Of a DNA stretch of 7,589 nt, positions 1 to 5,696 are shown one piece after another. Numbering within the stretch: position 1 is the first letter of the stretch; each line of letters opens with the position of its first letter. A program made the position numbers and the translations under genes. The stretch comes from Rhodocyclaceae bacterium (GTDB taxonomy: Bacteria; Pseudomonadota; Gammaproteobacteria; Burkholderiales; Rhodocyclaceae): NCBI GenBank assembly GCA_030682595.1, contig JAUXNZ010000069.1, positions 1 to 7,589 of the forward strand, given 5' to 3'. The notes beneath the pieces were generated by a model. It ran no database searches, had not been told where the DNA came from, and saw only the letters and a list, made by a program, of their open reading frames with translations.

Positions 1-35
1 TGTATCTGCTTGTCTTCATGTCCGTCATTCTCCAT
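1..35 (-). CDS. possible start of a further minus-strand gene (partial, function unknown)
   Basis: An ATG at 35-33 opens a frame that runs off the left edge after 11 codons, reading MENDGHEDKQI. A weak purine stretch (AGAGAAG) lies about 11 nt upstream. The frame is also open upstream of this ATG, so the start is not fixed. The fragment is strongly charged and too short to assign to a family. It would sit downstream of the bkd operon and its probable terminator. It could equally be non-coding sequence. Confidence 0.22.
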   Translation of the reverse strand, partial: MENDGHEDKQI

Positions 36-47
36 ATATTGACGGAC
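20..47. other. 8-bp inverted repeat at the left edge
   Basis: gtccgtca at 20-27 and tgacggac at 40-47 are perfect complements separated by 12 AT-rich bases. The candidate start codon at 35-33 falls inside the loop. It could be an operator-like dyad or an RNA hairpin over a start site. There is no U-tract to make it a clear terminator, and its function is unknown. Confidence 0.35.
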
Positions 48-132
48 TTCTCTACTTTTACTTGGTACGGCAGGCGGGGAGCAGGTCATTGAAGCTGTAG
101 AAAAACCCCTTTTCAACCGCAAAGCCCCCTAT

Positions 133-160
133 GAATGGCGCGATCCGAATCGCGCCATTC
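133..160 (-). terminator. probable transcription terminator after lpdV
   Basis: gaatggcgcgat (133-144) and atcgcgccattc (149-160) form a perfect 12-bp stem with a 4-nt loop, about 50 nt past the lpdV stop. On the minus strand no clean T-run follows directly; the nearest T-rich stretch is around 105-120. It is therefore an imperfect intrinsic terminator, or a hairpin that protects the 3' end of the mRNA. The rest of 1-211 is AT-richer than the operon and holds no other gene I can support. Confidence 0.55.
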
Positions 161-188
161 GTCATTTCATCGATTGAATTTCCTGCGC

Positions 189-211
189 GCCGTCCCGCCA
201 GCGTCGACTTT
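189..211. repeat. 23-bp direct repeat, left copy
   Basis: This segment has the core gtcccgccagcg and begins immediately after the lpdV stop codon in the direction of transcription. It matches 5658-5680 in the same orientation with a single mismatch (t at 204 versus c at 5674). The two copies bracket the complete bkd operon, about 5.5 kb apart. In both places the copy lies just downstream of a minus-strand stop codon. It is not a simple palindrome. Confidence 0.7.
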
Positions 212-1612
212 CTAGATATGCACTGCGTGACCCAGCGCGCGCAGCGCGGCCTCCTGTACCGCCTCGCCGAGCGTCGGGTGGGCGTGGATGGTGCCGGCGA
301 TGTCTTCCAGGCAGGCGCCCATTTCGATGGATTGCGAGAAGGCCGCGGCGAGTTCGGCAACGCCGCGCCCGACCGCCTGCCAGCCGACGATGAGGTGATT
401 GTCGCGCCGCGCCACGACGCGCACGAAGCCGCCCGGTGCTTCGAGCGTCAGCGCGCGGCCGTTGGCGGCGAAGGGGAACAGCGCGTGGATGCAGTCGAGG
501 CCGGCCGCTTGCGCGTCAGGCGGTGACATGCCGACGACCACGATCTCCGGGTCGGTGAAGCAGACGGCGGGAATTGCCGCCGGGACGAACTGCCGCTTCT
601 TGCCGGCGATGATCTCGGCGACCATCTCGCCCTGCGCCATGGCACGGTGCGCCAGCATGGGTTCGCCCGTCAAATCGCCGATGGCCCAGACGTTGCGCAT
701 CGAGGTGCGGCATTCCGCATCGACGCGGACGGCATGGCCGTCCATTGCCAGCCCCAGCGTTTCCAGCCCCCAGCCGACGCTGCGCGGCTGGCGGCCGATC
801 GCCACCAGTACGCGGTCGGCGGGCAGCTCGCGTTCCTCGCCGGCCAGATTGCGGATGCGCACGGCATTGCCGGCGGCGTTCAGCCCGCGCACCGCGCAAC
901 CCGGATGCACCTCGATGCCGAGCTGGCGCAGTGCAGCGGCAACGGGCCTGGTGAGTTCCTCGTCGTAGGCCGGCAGCACGCGCGACTGCATTTCGACGAC
1001 GGCCACTTCGACGCCCAGCTTGCGATAGACGATGCCGAGTTCAAGGCCGATGTAACCGGCGCCGACGACGACCAGCCGCTGCGGCAGTGTCGCGGGCGAG
1101 AGCGCTGCGGTCGACGAAACCACCGATCCACCGAAAGGCAGGCTCGGCAAGGGCGTGCTCACCGAACCGGTGGCGAGCAGCAGGTGTTCGCAGCCGATCC
1201 GCCAGGGATCGCCGCCATCGGTCGGCCGCAGCTCGACCGTCTTGCCATCGACGATGCGCGCCCAGCCGCGGACGACCCGCACGCCGTTCTTCTTCAGCAG
1301 CGCGGCCACGCCGCTGGTCAGTTTGGTGACGACGCCGTCCTTCCAATGCACGGCTTTGGCGATGTCGAGCGACGGTGATTCGACCTTGATGCCGAGCGGC
1401 GAAGCGCCGGCGAAGTGGCGTGTCTTGTCGAATTCGTCGGCGACATGGATGAGCGCCTTCGAGGGGATGCAGCCGACATTGAGGCAGGCGCCGCCCAGAT
1501 ATTCGCCTTCGACCAGCACGGTGGCAATGCCCAGTTGCGCGGCGCGGATCGCGGCGACATAGCCGCCGGGGCCGCCGCCGACGACCAGCAGGGTGGTGGA
1601 TTCGGTGAGCAT
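212..1612 (-). CDS. lpdV: dihydrolipoyl dehydrogenase (E3) of the branched-chain 2-oxoacid dehydrogenase complex
   Basis: E3 is a flavoprotein that reoxidises the dihydrolipoyl group of E2 and passes electrons through FAD and a disulfide to NAD+. The 466-aa length is normal. Visible motifs are the FAD dinucleotide fold GGGPGG (12-17), the redox pair C43/C48 in ACLNVGCIPSK, ATG at 147-149, the NAD fold GAGYIG (184-189) with an acidic E207 after the second strand (favouring NAD over NADP), the second FAD motif AIGD, and the dimer-interface catalytic dyad H445/E450 in HPTLGE. The start at 1612 has GGAGG (1625-1621) 8 nt upstream; an ATG at 1619 is out of frame. It is the last gene of bkdA1-bkdA2-bkdB-lpdV. 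From memory it resembles Pseudomonas LPD-Val closely, including the C-terminus, so lpdV is preferred over the generic lpdA. Confidence 0.97.
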   Translation of the reverse strand: MLTESTTLLVVGGGPGGYVAAIRAAQLGIATVLVEGEYLGGACLNVGCIPSKALIHVADEFDKTRHFAGASPLGIKVESPSLDIAKAVHWKDGVVTKLTSGVAALLKKNGVRVVRGWARIVDGKTVELRPTDGGDPWRIGCEHLLLATGSVSTPLPSLPFGGSVVSSTAALSPATLPQRLVVVGAGYIGLELGIVYRKLGVEVAVVEMQSRVLPAYDEELTRPVAAALRQLGIEVHPGCAVRGLNAAGNAVRIRNLAGEERELPADRVLVAIGRQPRSVGWGLETLGLAMDGHAVRVDAECRTSMRNVWAIGDLTGEPMLAHRAMAQGEMVAEIIAGKKRQFVPAAIPAVCFTDPEIVVVGMSPPDAQAAGLDCIHALFPFAANGRALTLEAPGGFVRVVARRDNHLIVGWQAVGRGVAELAAAFSQSIEMGACLEDIAGTIHAHPTLGEAVQEAALRALGHAVHI

Positions 1613-1619
1613 GGCTCAT

Positions 1620-1646
1620 GCCTCCGTAGGGTCGCCCCAAGGGGGC
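1620..1646 (-). promoter_or_regulatory. RBS-embedding hairpin before lpdV
   Basis: On the mRNA, GCCCCC (1646-1641) can pair with GGAGGC (1625-1620), which contains the lpdV Shine-Dalgarno. There is one C-A mismatch, and the apical segment is 15 nt (1640-1626). The same geometry appears before bkdB and bkdA2. The mismatch and a competing hairpin (gggggc 1641-1646 with gccccc 1651-1656) make this the weakest of the three. Confidence 0.45.
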
Positions 1647-1698
1647 ATGCGCCCCCCCGTGGGGGGCAGCGAGTTGGTTTTACGAGCGTGGGGGGCCA
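1626..1698 (-). repeat. C-rich intercistronic repeat element, copy A
   Basis: The spacer between bkdB and lpdV carries an element alignable over most of its length with the bkdA2-bkdB spacer. Shared blocks, read on the plus strand, are an aagg(a/g)ggcat block, a C-run/G-run hairpin, gcagcga, and gagcgtggggg followed by gccat. Here the hairpin is gcccccc/ggggggc at 1651-1667 with a 3-nt loop. From memory, similar elements recur between genes in betaproteobacteria; I cannot verify this here. Confidence 0.6.
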
Positions 1699-1702
1699 TC
1701 AC

Positions 1703-2995
1703 TCACTCCACGAAAAGCGTCGCGGGGAATTCGAGGTAGCCGCGCACGACCTGGATGAATTTCGCCGCATCCATGCCATCGACGACGCGATGGTCGAAGG
1801 ACGAGGACAGGTTCATCATCTGGCGCGCGACGACCTGGCCGTCGCGGATCATCGGGCGGAGGGCCATGCGGTTGACGCCGACGATGGCGACTTCCGGATA
1901 GTTGATGACCGGCGTCGAGACGATGCCGCCGAGCGCGCCGAGGCTGGTGATCGTGATGGTCGAACCCGCGAGCTCCTCGCGCGTCGCTTTACCGGTGCGC
2001 GTCGCCTCGGCCAGTCGCGCCACTTCCGCGGCACTCGACCAGAGATCATGCGTTTCGGCATGGCGCAGCACCGGCACCATCAGGCCGCCGCCGGTTTGCG
2101 TGGCGACGCCCAGATGCACGGCGCCGTAACGCGTGACCACATCGGCAGTGTCGTCGTAGCGGGCGTTGATCTGCGGGAATTCGCGTAGCGCCAGCACGAT
2201 GGCGCGCAGCAGCAGCGGCAAGAGCGTCAACTTGCCGCGCGTCGCCGCGTATTTGTCGTTCAGCTTGACCCGCAGCGCTTCGCACTCGGTCATGTCGATT
2301 TCCTCGACATAGGCAAAGTGCGGGATATGCCGTTTCGCTTCCTGCATTTTCTGCGCGATCTTGCGGCGCAGGCCGATGACCGGGATGGCTTCTTCCCAGT
2401 TCTGTGGCGCGTTGCGCGAGGACTGGGCAGGCGCCGCGCGATTGCCCGCGACATGCGCGTCGACGTCCGCGCGCAGGATGCGCCCGGCCGGGCCGCTGCC
2501 GGTGACGAACTGCAACTCGATGCCGCGATCCCAGGCGTATTGGCGCACGGCCGGCGAAGCCAGTGGCTTTTCGCCGGGCGGCCTGGCGACCGCGGCCAGC
2601 GGACATGCGGCTGCCTTGCGGGCGGCGGGCGCAAAAGTCGGCGCTGGCGAGACGGCAGGTTTGGCCACCGCCACCGTTGTCGCGGGCGGAGCAGGTGATT
2701 GCGGGGGCATGACAGCGGCCGGTGCCGCGGGCACCTCGCGCAGATTGCCCTCGCCCGCAACCTCGATGCGGATCAGTTCCGCGCCGACCGGCAACACATC
2801 ACCGGCCTTGCCGCCGAGCGCGAGCACCTTGCCGGCGACCGGCGAGGGAATCTCGACGGTGGCCTTGTCGGTCATGACATCGGCGAGTGTCTGGTCCTCG
2901 ACCACCAGGTCGCCGGGCTGCACATTCCAGGCCGCGAGTTCCACCTCGGCAATGCCTTCGCCGATGTCCGGCATCTTGATGACATGTATGCCCAT
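1703..2995 (-). CDS. bkdB: branched-chain 2-oxoacid dehydrogenase E2 (dihydrolipoyl transacylase)
   Basis: E2 is the core of the complex and moves the acyl group from E1 onto CoA through a swinging lipoyl arm. In this 430-aa protein, residues 1-78 are a single lipoyl domain with the modified lysine K44 in the DKAT motif. A long Ala/Pro linker follows (about 88-142), then the peripheral-subunit-binding domain (about 144-182) and the catalytic acyltransferase domain (about 205-430) with H402 and D406 in DHRVVDG. The frame is open up to 3112, but the N-terminus MGIHVIKMPDIGEG is where family homology starts. AGGAG (3008-3004) lies 8 nt from the ATG at 2995 and only 2 nt from the ATG at 3001, so 2995 is preferred. 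It is third in the operon, and its position beside bkdA1/bkdA2 points to branched-chain oxoacids rather than pyruvate or 2-oxoglutarate. Confidence 0.97.
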   Translation of the reverse strand: MGIHVIKMPDIGEGIAEVELAAWNVQPGDLVVEDQTLADVMTDKATVEIPSPVAGKVLALGGKAGDVLPVGAELIRIEVAGEGNLREVPAAPAAVMPPQSPAPPATTVAVAKPAVSPAPTFAPAARKAAACPLAAVARPPGEKPLASPAVRQYAWDRGIELQFVTGSGPAGRILRADVDAHVAGNRAAPAQSSRNAPQNWEEAIPVIGLRRKIAQKMQEAKRHIPHFAYVEEIDMTECEALRVKLNDKYAATRGKLTLLPLLLRAIVLALREFPQINARYDDTADVVTRYGAVHLGVATQTGGGLMVPVLRHAETHDLWSSAAEVARLAEATRTGKATREELAGSTITITSLGALGGIVSTPVINYPEVAIVGVNRMALRPMIRDGQVVARQMMNLSSSFDHRVVDGMDAAKFIQVVRGYLEFPATLFVE

Positions 2996-3003
2996 GATCA
3001 TGA

Positions 3004-3028
3004 CTCCTGAAGGGCCGTCCCGAAGGAG
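3004..3028 (-). promoter_or_regulatory. RBS-embedding hairpin before bkdB
   Basis: On the mRNA, CTCCT (3028-3024) pairs perfectly with the Shine-Dalgarno AGGAG (3008-3004) across a 15-nt apical segment that contains a GGG/CCC inner pairing. The ATG at 2995 follows 8 nt later. The stem has only 5 bp, so masking would be modest. Its interest comes from the same layout at the other two internal junctions. Confidence 0.5.
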
Positions 3029-3073
3029 GCATCGCCCCCTGTGGGGGCAGCGAACGAAGTGAGCGTGGGGGCC
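3009..3073 (-). repeat. C-rich intercistronic repeat element, copy B
   Basis: This is the counterpart of the element between bkdB and lpdV. It begins one base past the bkdA2 stop codon and runs to the bkdB Shine-Dalgarno. It contains the hairpin gccccc-tgt-gggggc at 3034-3048 and the shared blocks gcagcga and gagcgtgggggccat. The two copies differ by small insertions and substitutions, as expected of an old dispersed repeat. Confidence 0.6.
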
Positions 3074-3074
3074 A

Positions 3075-4097
3075 TTACTGTTTCTCCATGGCGCGCTTGA
3101 AACCTTCGGCAACCCGTGCCGGGCCGGGGAAGTAGGCCCATTCCTGGGCGTGGGGATACGGGGTGTCCCAGCCGGCGATGCGCTCGATGGGCGCTTCGAG
3201 GTGATAAAAGCAGTGCTCCTGCACCAGCGCCGTCAGCTCGGCGCCAAAACCGCTGGAGCGCGTGGCTTCATGCACCACGGCGCAACGGCCGGTCTTCTTC
3301 ACCGAATTGACGATGGTGTCCAGGTCCAGCGGCCAGAGGCTGCGCAGGTCGATGATTTCGGCATCGATGCCGCTCTCCCGCGCTGCCGCCTCGGCCACAA
3401 ACACCATGGTGCCGTAGGTGAGCACCGTCAGCTCGCTGCCGGGGCGATACACCGCGGCCGACTCCAGCGGCACCGTGTAGTAGCCCTCCGGCACCTCGCC
3501 CTGCGGATGCGTCGACCACGGCACCACCGGTTTGTCGTGGTGGCCGTCGAAGGGTCCGTTGTAAATGCGCTTGGGTTCGAGAAAGATCACCGGGTCGTTG
3601 CTCTCGATCGAGGCGATCAGCAGGCCCTTGGCGTCGTAGGGGTTGGACGGCATCACCGTGCGCAGCCCGCAGACATGGGTGAAATAGGCTTCCGGGCTCT
3701 GGCTGTGCGTCTGGCCGCCATAGATGCCGCCGCCGCAGGGCATGCGCAGGGTGAGCGGCGCGATGAATTCGCCCGCCGAACGGTAGCGCAGCCGCGCCGC
3801 CTCGGAGACGATCTGGTCGGTGGCGGGATACACATAGTCGGCGAACTGGATTTCGGCGACCGGCCGCAGGCCGTAGGCGCCCATGCCGACGGCGACGCCG
3901 ACGATGCCGCTCTCCGAAATCGGCGTGTCGAAGACGCGCGACGTGCCATATTTTTTCTGCAGGCCCTCGGTGCAGCGGAACACGCCGCCGAAATAGCCGA
4001 CGTCCTCGCCAAAGACCACGACGTTGGCGTCGCGCTCCAGCATCACATCCATCGCCGAACGCAGGGCCTGGATCATGGTCATGGGGGTTGTTTTCAT
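3075..4097 (-). CDS. bkdA2: branched-chain 2-oxoacid dehydrogenase E1 beta subunit
   Basis: With E1 alpha it forms the thiamine-diphosphate decarboxylase that releases CO2 from the 2-oxoacids of valine, leucine and isoleucine and acylates the lipoyl group of E2. The 340 residues show the transketolase-type pyrimidine-binding domain (about 5-180) and the C-terminal transketolase domain (about 215-335). Characteristic blocks are FGEDVGYFGGVF (29-40), PISESGIVG with the cofactor-activating E62, PCGGGIYGGQTHSQSPE (120-136) and DLRSLWPLDLDT (250-261). The C-terminus WDTPYPHAQEWAYFPGP is typical of the Bkd branch. The frame is open upstream to 4310, but homology starts near MTMIQALRSAMDVM, and GGAGG (4106-4102) lies 4 nt before the ATG at 4097. 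Second gene of the operon. Confidence 0.97.
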   Translation of the reverse strand: MKTTPMTMIQALRSAMDVMLERDANVVVFGEDVGYFGGVFRCTEGLQKKYGTSRVFDTPISESGIVGVAVGMGAYGLRPVAEIQFADYVYPATDQIVSEAARLRYRSAGEFIAPLTLRMPCGGGIYGGQTHSQSPEAYFTHVCGLRTVMPSNPYDAKGLLIASIESNDPVIFLEPKRIYNGPFDGHHDKPVVPWSTHPQGEVPEGYYTVPLESAAVYRPGSELTVLTYGTMVFVAEAAARESGIDAEIIDLRSLWPLDLDTIVNSVKKTGRCAVVHEATRSSGFGAELTALVQEHCFYHLEAPIERIAGWDTPYPHAQEWAYFPGPARVAEGFKRAMEKQ

Positions 4098-4098
4098 A

Positions 4099-4129
4099 GT
4101 TCCTCCGCCGGGCCGCCCCAAGGAGGAAC
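4099..4129 (-). promoter_or_regulatory. perfect 8-bp hairpin masking the bkdA2 ribosome binding site
   Basis: GTTCCTCC (4129-4122 on the mRNA) and GGAGGAAC (4106-4099) are perfect complements. The second arm contains the whole Shine-Dalgarno and ends 1 nt before the ATG at 4097-4095. The apical segment is 15 nt (4121-4107) with an inner GGG/CCC pairing. This is the strongest of the three equivalent structures and should limit independent initiation on bkdA2 unless it is unfolded, for instance by ribosomes arriving from bkdA1. Confidence 0.6.
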
Positions 4130-4143
4130 AGCTAAAACACGGA

Positions 4144-4191
4144 GCGGGCGCAGCCCGCGAACAGCCGTCACCCCCTTCTTCGAGAAGGGGG
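4144..4191 (-). other. two stacked hairpins in the bkdA1-bkdA2 spacer
   Basis: gcgggc-gca-gcccgc (4144-4158) forms a 6-bp stem and cccccttct-tcg-agaaggggg (4171-4191) a 9-bp stem with a 3-nt loop. Neither is followed by a T-run on the minus strand, so they are unlikely to be intrinsic terminators. They may stabilise an mRNA end or be remains of a dispersed intergenic repeat. This spacer (118 nt) is the longest in the operon. Confidence 0.55.
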
Positions 4192-4215
4192 GCGGGGGGA
4201 AGAGGGTCATCATGA

Positions 4216-5460
4216 TCAGACCCCCAGTTCCTGACGCTGCCGGCGCAGGTGCGCCGGCATGTCCTCATAGACATCCTCGAACATCGAGGCCGCGCTATGC
4301 ACATGGCCATCGGCCAGCGAACCGTAACTTTCGGCTTCCTTCAACGCGGCAGACACCTCGGCTTCAAGTTCCTTCTGCACGCTCTGATGCTCTGCCTCGG
4401 ACCATGCGCCGATGCTGATCAGATGCTGCTTGAGCCGCGCCAGCGGATCGCCGAGCGGGAAGTTCTTCCAGTCGTCGGCGGGCCGGTATTTGGTGGGATC
4501 GTCGGAAGTCGAGTGGCCGCCGGCGCGGTAGGTCACCCATTCGATCAGGGTCGGGCCGAGGTTGCCGCGTGCCCGTTCGGCCGCCCAGCGCGAGGCGGCA
4601 TACACCGCCAGAAAATCGTTGCCATCGACGCGCAGCGAGGCGATGCCGGAGCCGATGCCGCGCGCCGCGAAGGTCGTGCCCTCGCCGCCGGCAATCGCCT
4701 GGAATGTCGAGATCGCCCACTGGTTGTTGACCACGTTGATGATGACCGGCGCGCGATAGACGTGGGCAAACACCAGCGCGGTATGAAAGTCGGCTTCGGC
4801 GGTCGAGCCGTCGCCGATCCAGGCCGAGGCGATTTTCGTGTCACCCTTGATCGCCGACGCCATGGCCCAGCCGACCGCCTGCACCACCTGCGTGGCCAGG
4901 TTGCCCGAGATGGTGAAGAAGCCCGCCTGGCGCACCGAATACAGCACCGGCAACTGGCGTCCCTTGAGCGGGTCGCGCTGGTTGGACAGCAGCTGGCAGA
5001 TCAGGTCGACCAGCGGCACCGCGCGCGCCATCAGCAGGCCCTGCTGGCGATAGGTCGGAAAGCACATGTCGCCCGCATCGAGCGCCAGCGCGTGCGCGAC
5101 GCTGATCGCTTCCTCGCCGAGGCACTGCATGTAGAAGGAGATTTTCTTCTGGCGTTGCGCGATCAGCATGCGGGCATCGAAGATGCGGGTCTGCAGCATC
5201 GCGCGGAGGCCGAAGCGCAGGCGCTCCGGCGTGATCTGCGGCGCCCACGGCCCGACCGCGTTGCCGTCGGCATCCAGCACGCGCACCAGGGCAAAGGCCA
5301 GGTCGCCGATGGCGGCGGGCTGCGCGTCCACCGGCGGGCGCCGCACCTCGCCGGCGGGCGACAGGTGCAAATAGGAAAAATCGGTATGTTGGCCCGGTCG
5401 CCCGGTGGGCTCCGGCACATGCAGCCGCAGGGGGGCGCACGCTGGCGCATTTTTGCTCAT
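4216..5460 (-). CDS. bkdA1: branched-chain 2-oxoacid dehydrogenase E1 alpha subunit
   Basis: This subunit binds thiamine diphosphate and carries the decarboxylase site together with E1 beta. The 414 residues include the bacterial Bkd N-terminal extension (PLRLHVPEPTGRPG, 9-23), the MQCLGEEAIS block (111-120), the thiamine-diphosphate motif from G216-D217-G218 to N245-N246, and the conserved loop YRAGGHSTSDDP (311-322). That loop is the equivalent of the regulatory phosphorylation loop of the mitochondrial enzyme; no kinase gene is in view. The C-terminal MFEDVYEDMPAHLRRQ is typical of the family. The frame is open to 5559, but the ATG at 5460 has GAGGAG (5474-5469) 8 nt upstream and matches the family start. 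It is the first gene of the operon, behind a leader with a candidate promoter and operator. Confidence 0.97.
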   Translation of the reverse strand: MSKNAPACAPLRLHVPEPTGRPGQHTDFSYLHLSPAGEVRRPPVDAQPAAIGDLAFALVRVLDADGNAVGPWAPQITPERLRFGLRAMLQTRIFDARMLIAQRQKKISFYMQCLGEEAISVAHALALDAGDMCFPTYRQQGLLMARAVPLVDLICQLLSNQRDPLKGRQLPVLYSVRQAGFFTISGNLATQVVQAVGWAMASAIKGDTKIASAWIGDGSTAEADFHTALVFAHVYRAPVIINVVNNQWAISTFQAIAGGEGTTFAARGIGSGIASLRVDGNDFLAVYAASRWAAERARGNLGPTLIEWVTYRAGGHSTSDDPTKYRPADDWKNFPLGDPLARLKQHLISIGAWSEAEHQSVQKELEAEVSAALKEAESYGSLADGHVHSAASMFEDVYEDMPAHLRRQRQELGV

Positions 5461-5553
5461 TGGCAAAGCTCCTCGCTTGATCGTGTCTTGCGTTTTGTCA
5501 TTCTGGCTGGCCCGACACGCGGCGGGTAGCCGGTGCAGACCTGGAGTTGTAGG

Positions 5554-5573
5554 CGACATGGATTGTCATGTCG
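5554..5573. promoter_or_regulatory. 20-bp dyad, candidate operator of the bkd operon
   Basis: cgacatg and catgtcg form a perfect 7-bp inverted repeat with a 6-bp spacer (gattgt). It lies about 95 bp before the bkdA1 start and just downstream of the candidate -10 box, a position suited to repression by a dimeric regulator. It does not match an operator I can name with confidence, so the regulator is unknown. Confidence 0.45.
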
Positions 5574-5586
5574 ACGACAGGGCGGA

Positions 5587-5616
5587 AGTATCCCCCCGCG
5601 GCGGGGTTGCCGTCAA
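5587..5616 (-). promoter_or_regulatory. candidate sigma70 promoter of the bkd operon
   Basis: On the minus strand TTGACG (5616-5611) resembles a -35 box and GATACT (5592-5587) a -10 box, with an 18-bp GC-rich spacer. Transcription would start near 5580, giving a leader of about 120 nt. The -10 matches the consensus at only four of six positions, and the -35 overlaps a small hairpin, so this is tentative. Confidence 0.4.
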
Positions 5617-5662
5617 ACGGCCGCCGCCGTCCCCATCAACACGGCGGTCCGGCTGCCGCCGT
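5594..5662. other. cluster of GC-rich inverted repeats upstream of the bkd operon
   Basis: Three dyads follow closely: ccccgc-g-gcgggg (5594-5606), gccgt-caa-acggc (5609-5621) and acggcgg-N8-ccgccgt (5641-5662). A block reading ggc(c/t)gccgccgtccc also occurs twice, at about 5620 and 5651. The cluster separates the ATPase remnant from the bkd promoter. It could end upstream transcription, although no T-run follows, or be the wreck of a mobile repeat. Confidence 0.45.
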
Positions 5663-5680
5663 CCCGCCAGCGCCGACTTT
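5658..5680. repeat. 23-bp direct repeat, right copy
   Basis: This copy matches 189-211 with one mismatch in the same orientation. It lies 16 bp past the stop codon of the ATPase remnant, upstream of the bkd promoter. It could be part of a dispersed gene-end repeat or a trace of how the operon entered this locus. No transposase is associated with it. Confidence 0.7.
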
Positions 5681-5696
5681 TGGCGAAGCCGCTCCG

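Noticed and set aside
2..100. Short plus-strand open frame at the left edge considered as the tail of a gene
   Set aside because: About 32 codons with no recognisable motif; it cannot be told apart from chance.
58..360. Minus-strand frame of 100 codons running through the lpdV end and the left intergenic region
   Set aside because: It begins inside lpdV in another frame and passes through the terminator hairpin; no recognisable content.
1415..2188. Plus-strand open frame of 257 codons opposite lpdV and bkdB
   Set aside because: It crosses two real minus-strand genes and their spacer, and its translation of the spacer is repeat sequence; no family resemblance.
2996..3112. Upstream N-terminal extension of bkdB
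   Set aside because: The extra 39 residues translate the intercistronic repeat and the end of bkdA2; the Shine-Dalgarno spacing and family homology place the start at 2995.
4171..4191. 9-bp hairpin considered as an intrinsic terminator
   Set aside because: No T-run follows on the minus strand, and it would separate the two subunits of E1, which need to be co-expressed.
4098..4310. Upstream N-terminal extension of bkdA2
   Set aside because: The extra 71 residues overlap the end of bkdA1 and the hairpin spacer; homology and ribosome binding site support 4097.
3150..4418. Long plus-strand open frame (422 codons) opposite bkdA2
   Set aside because: It is rich in Arg, His, Ala and Gly, has no recognisable motif, and lies antisense to a well-supported gene; such frames are expected in GC-rich DNA.
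4249..5529. Long plus-strand open frame (426 codons) opposite bkdA1
   Set aside because: Antisense shadow of the E1 alpha gene with low-complexity, Arg-rich translation and no ribosome binding site evidence.
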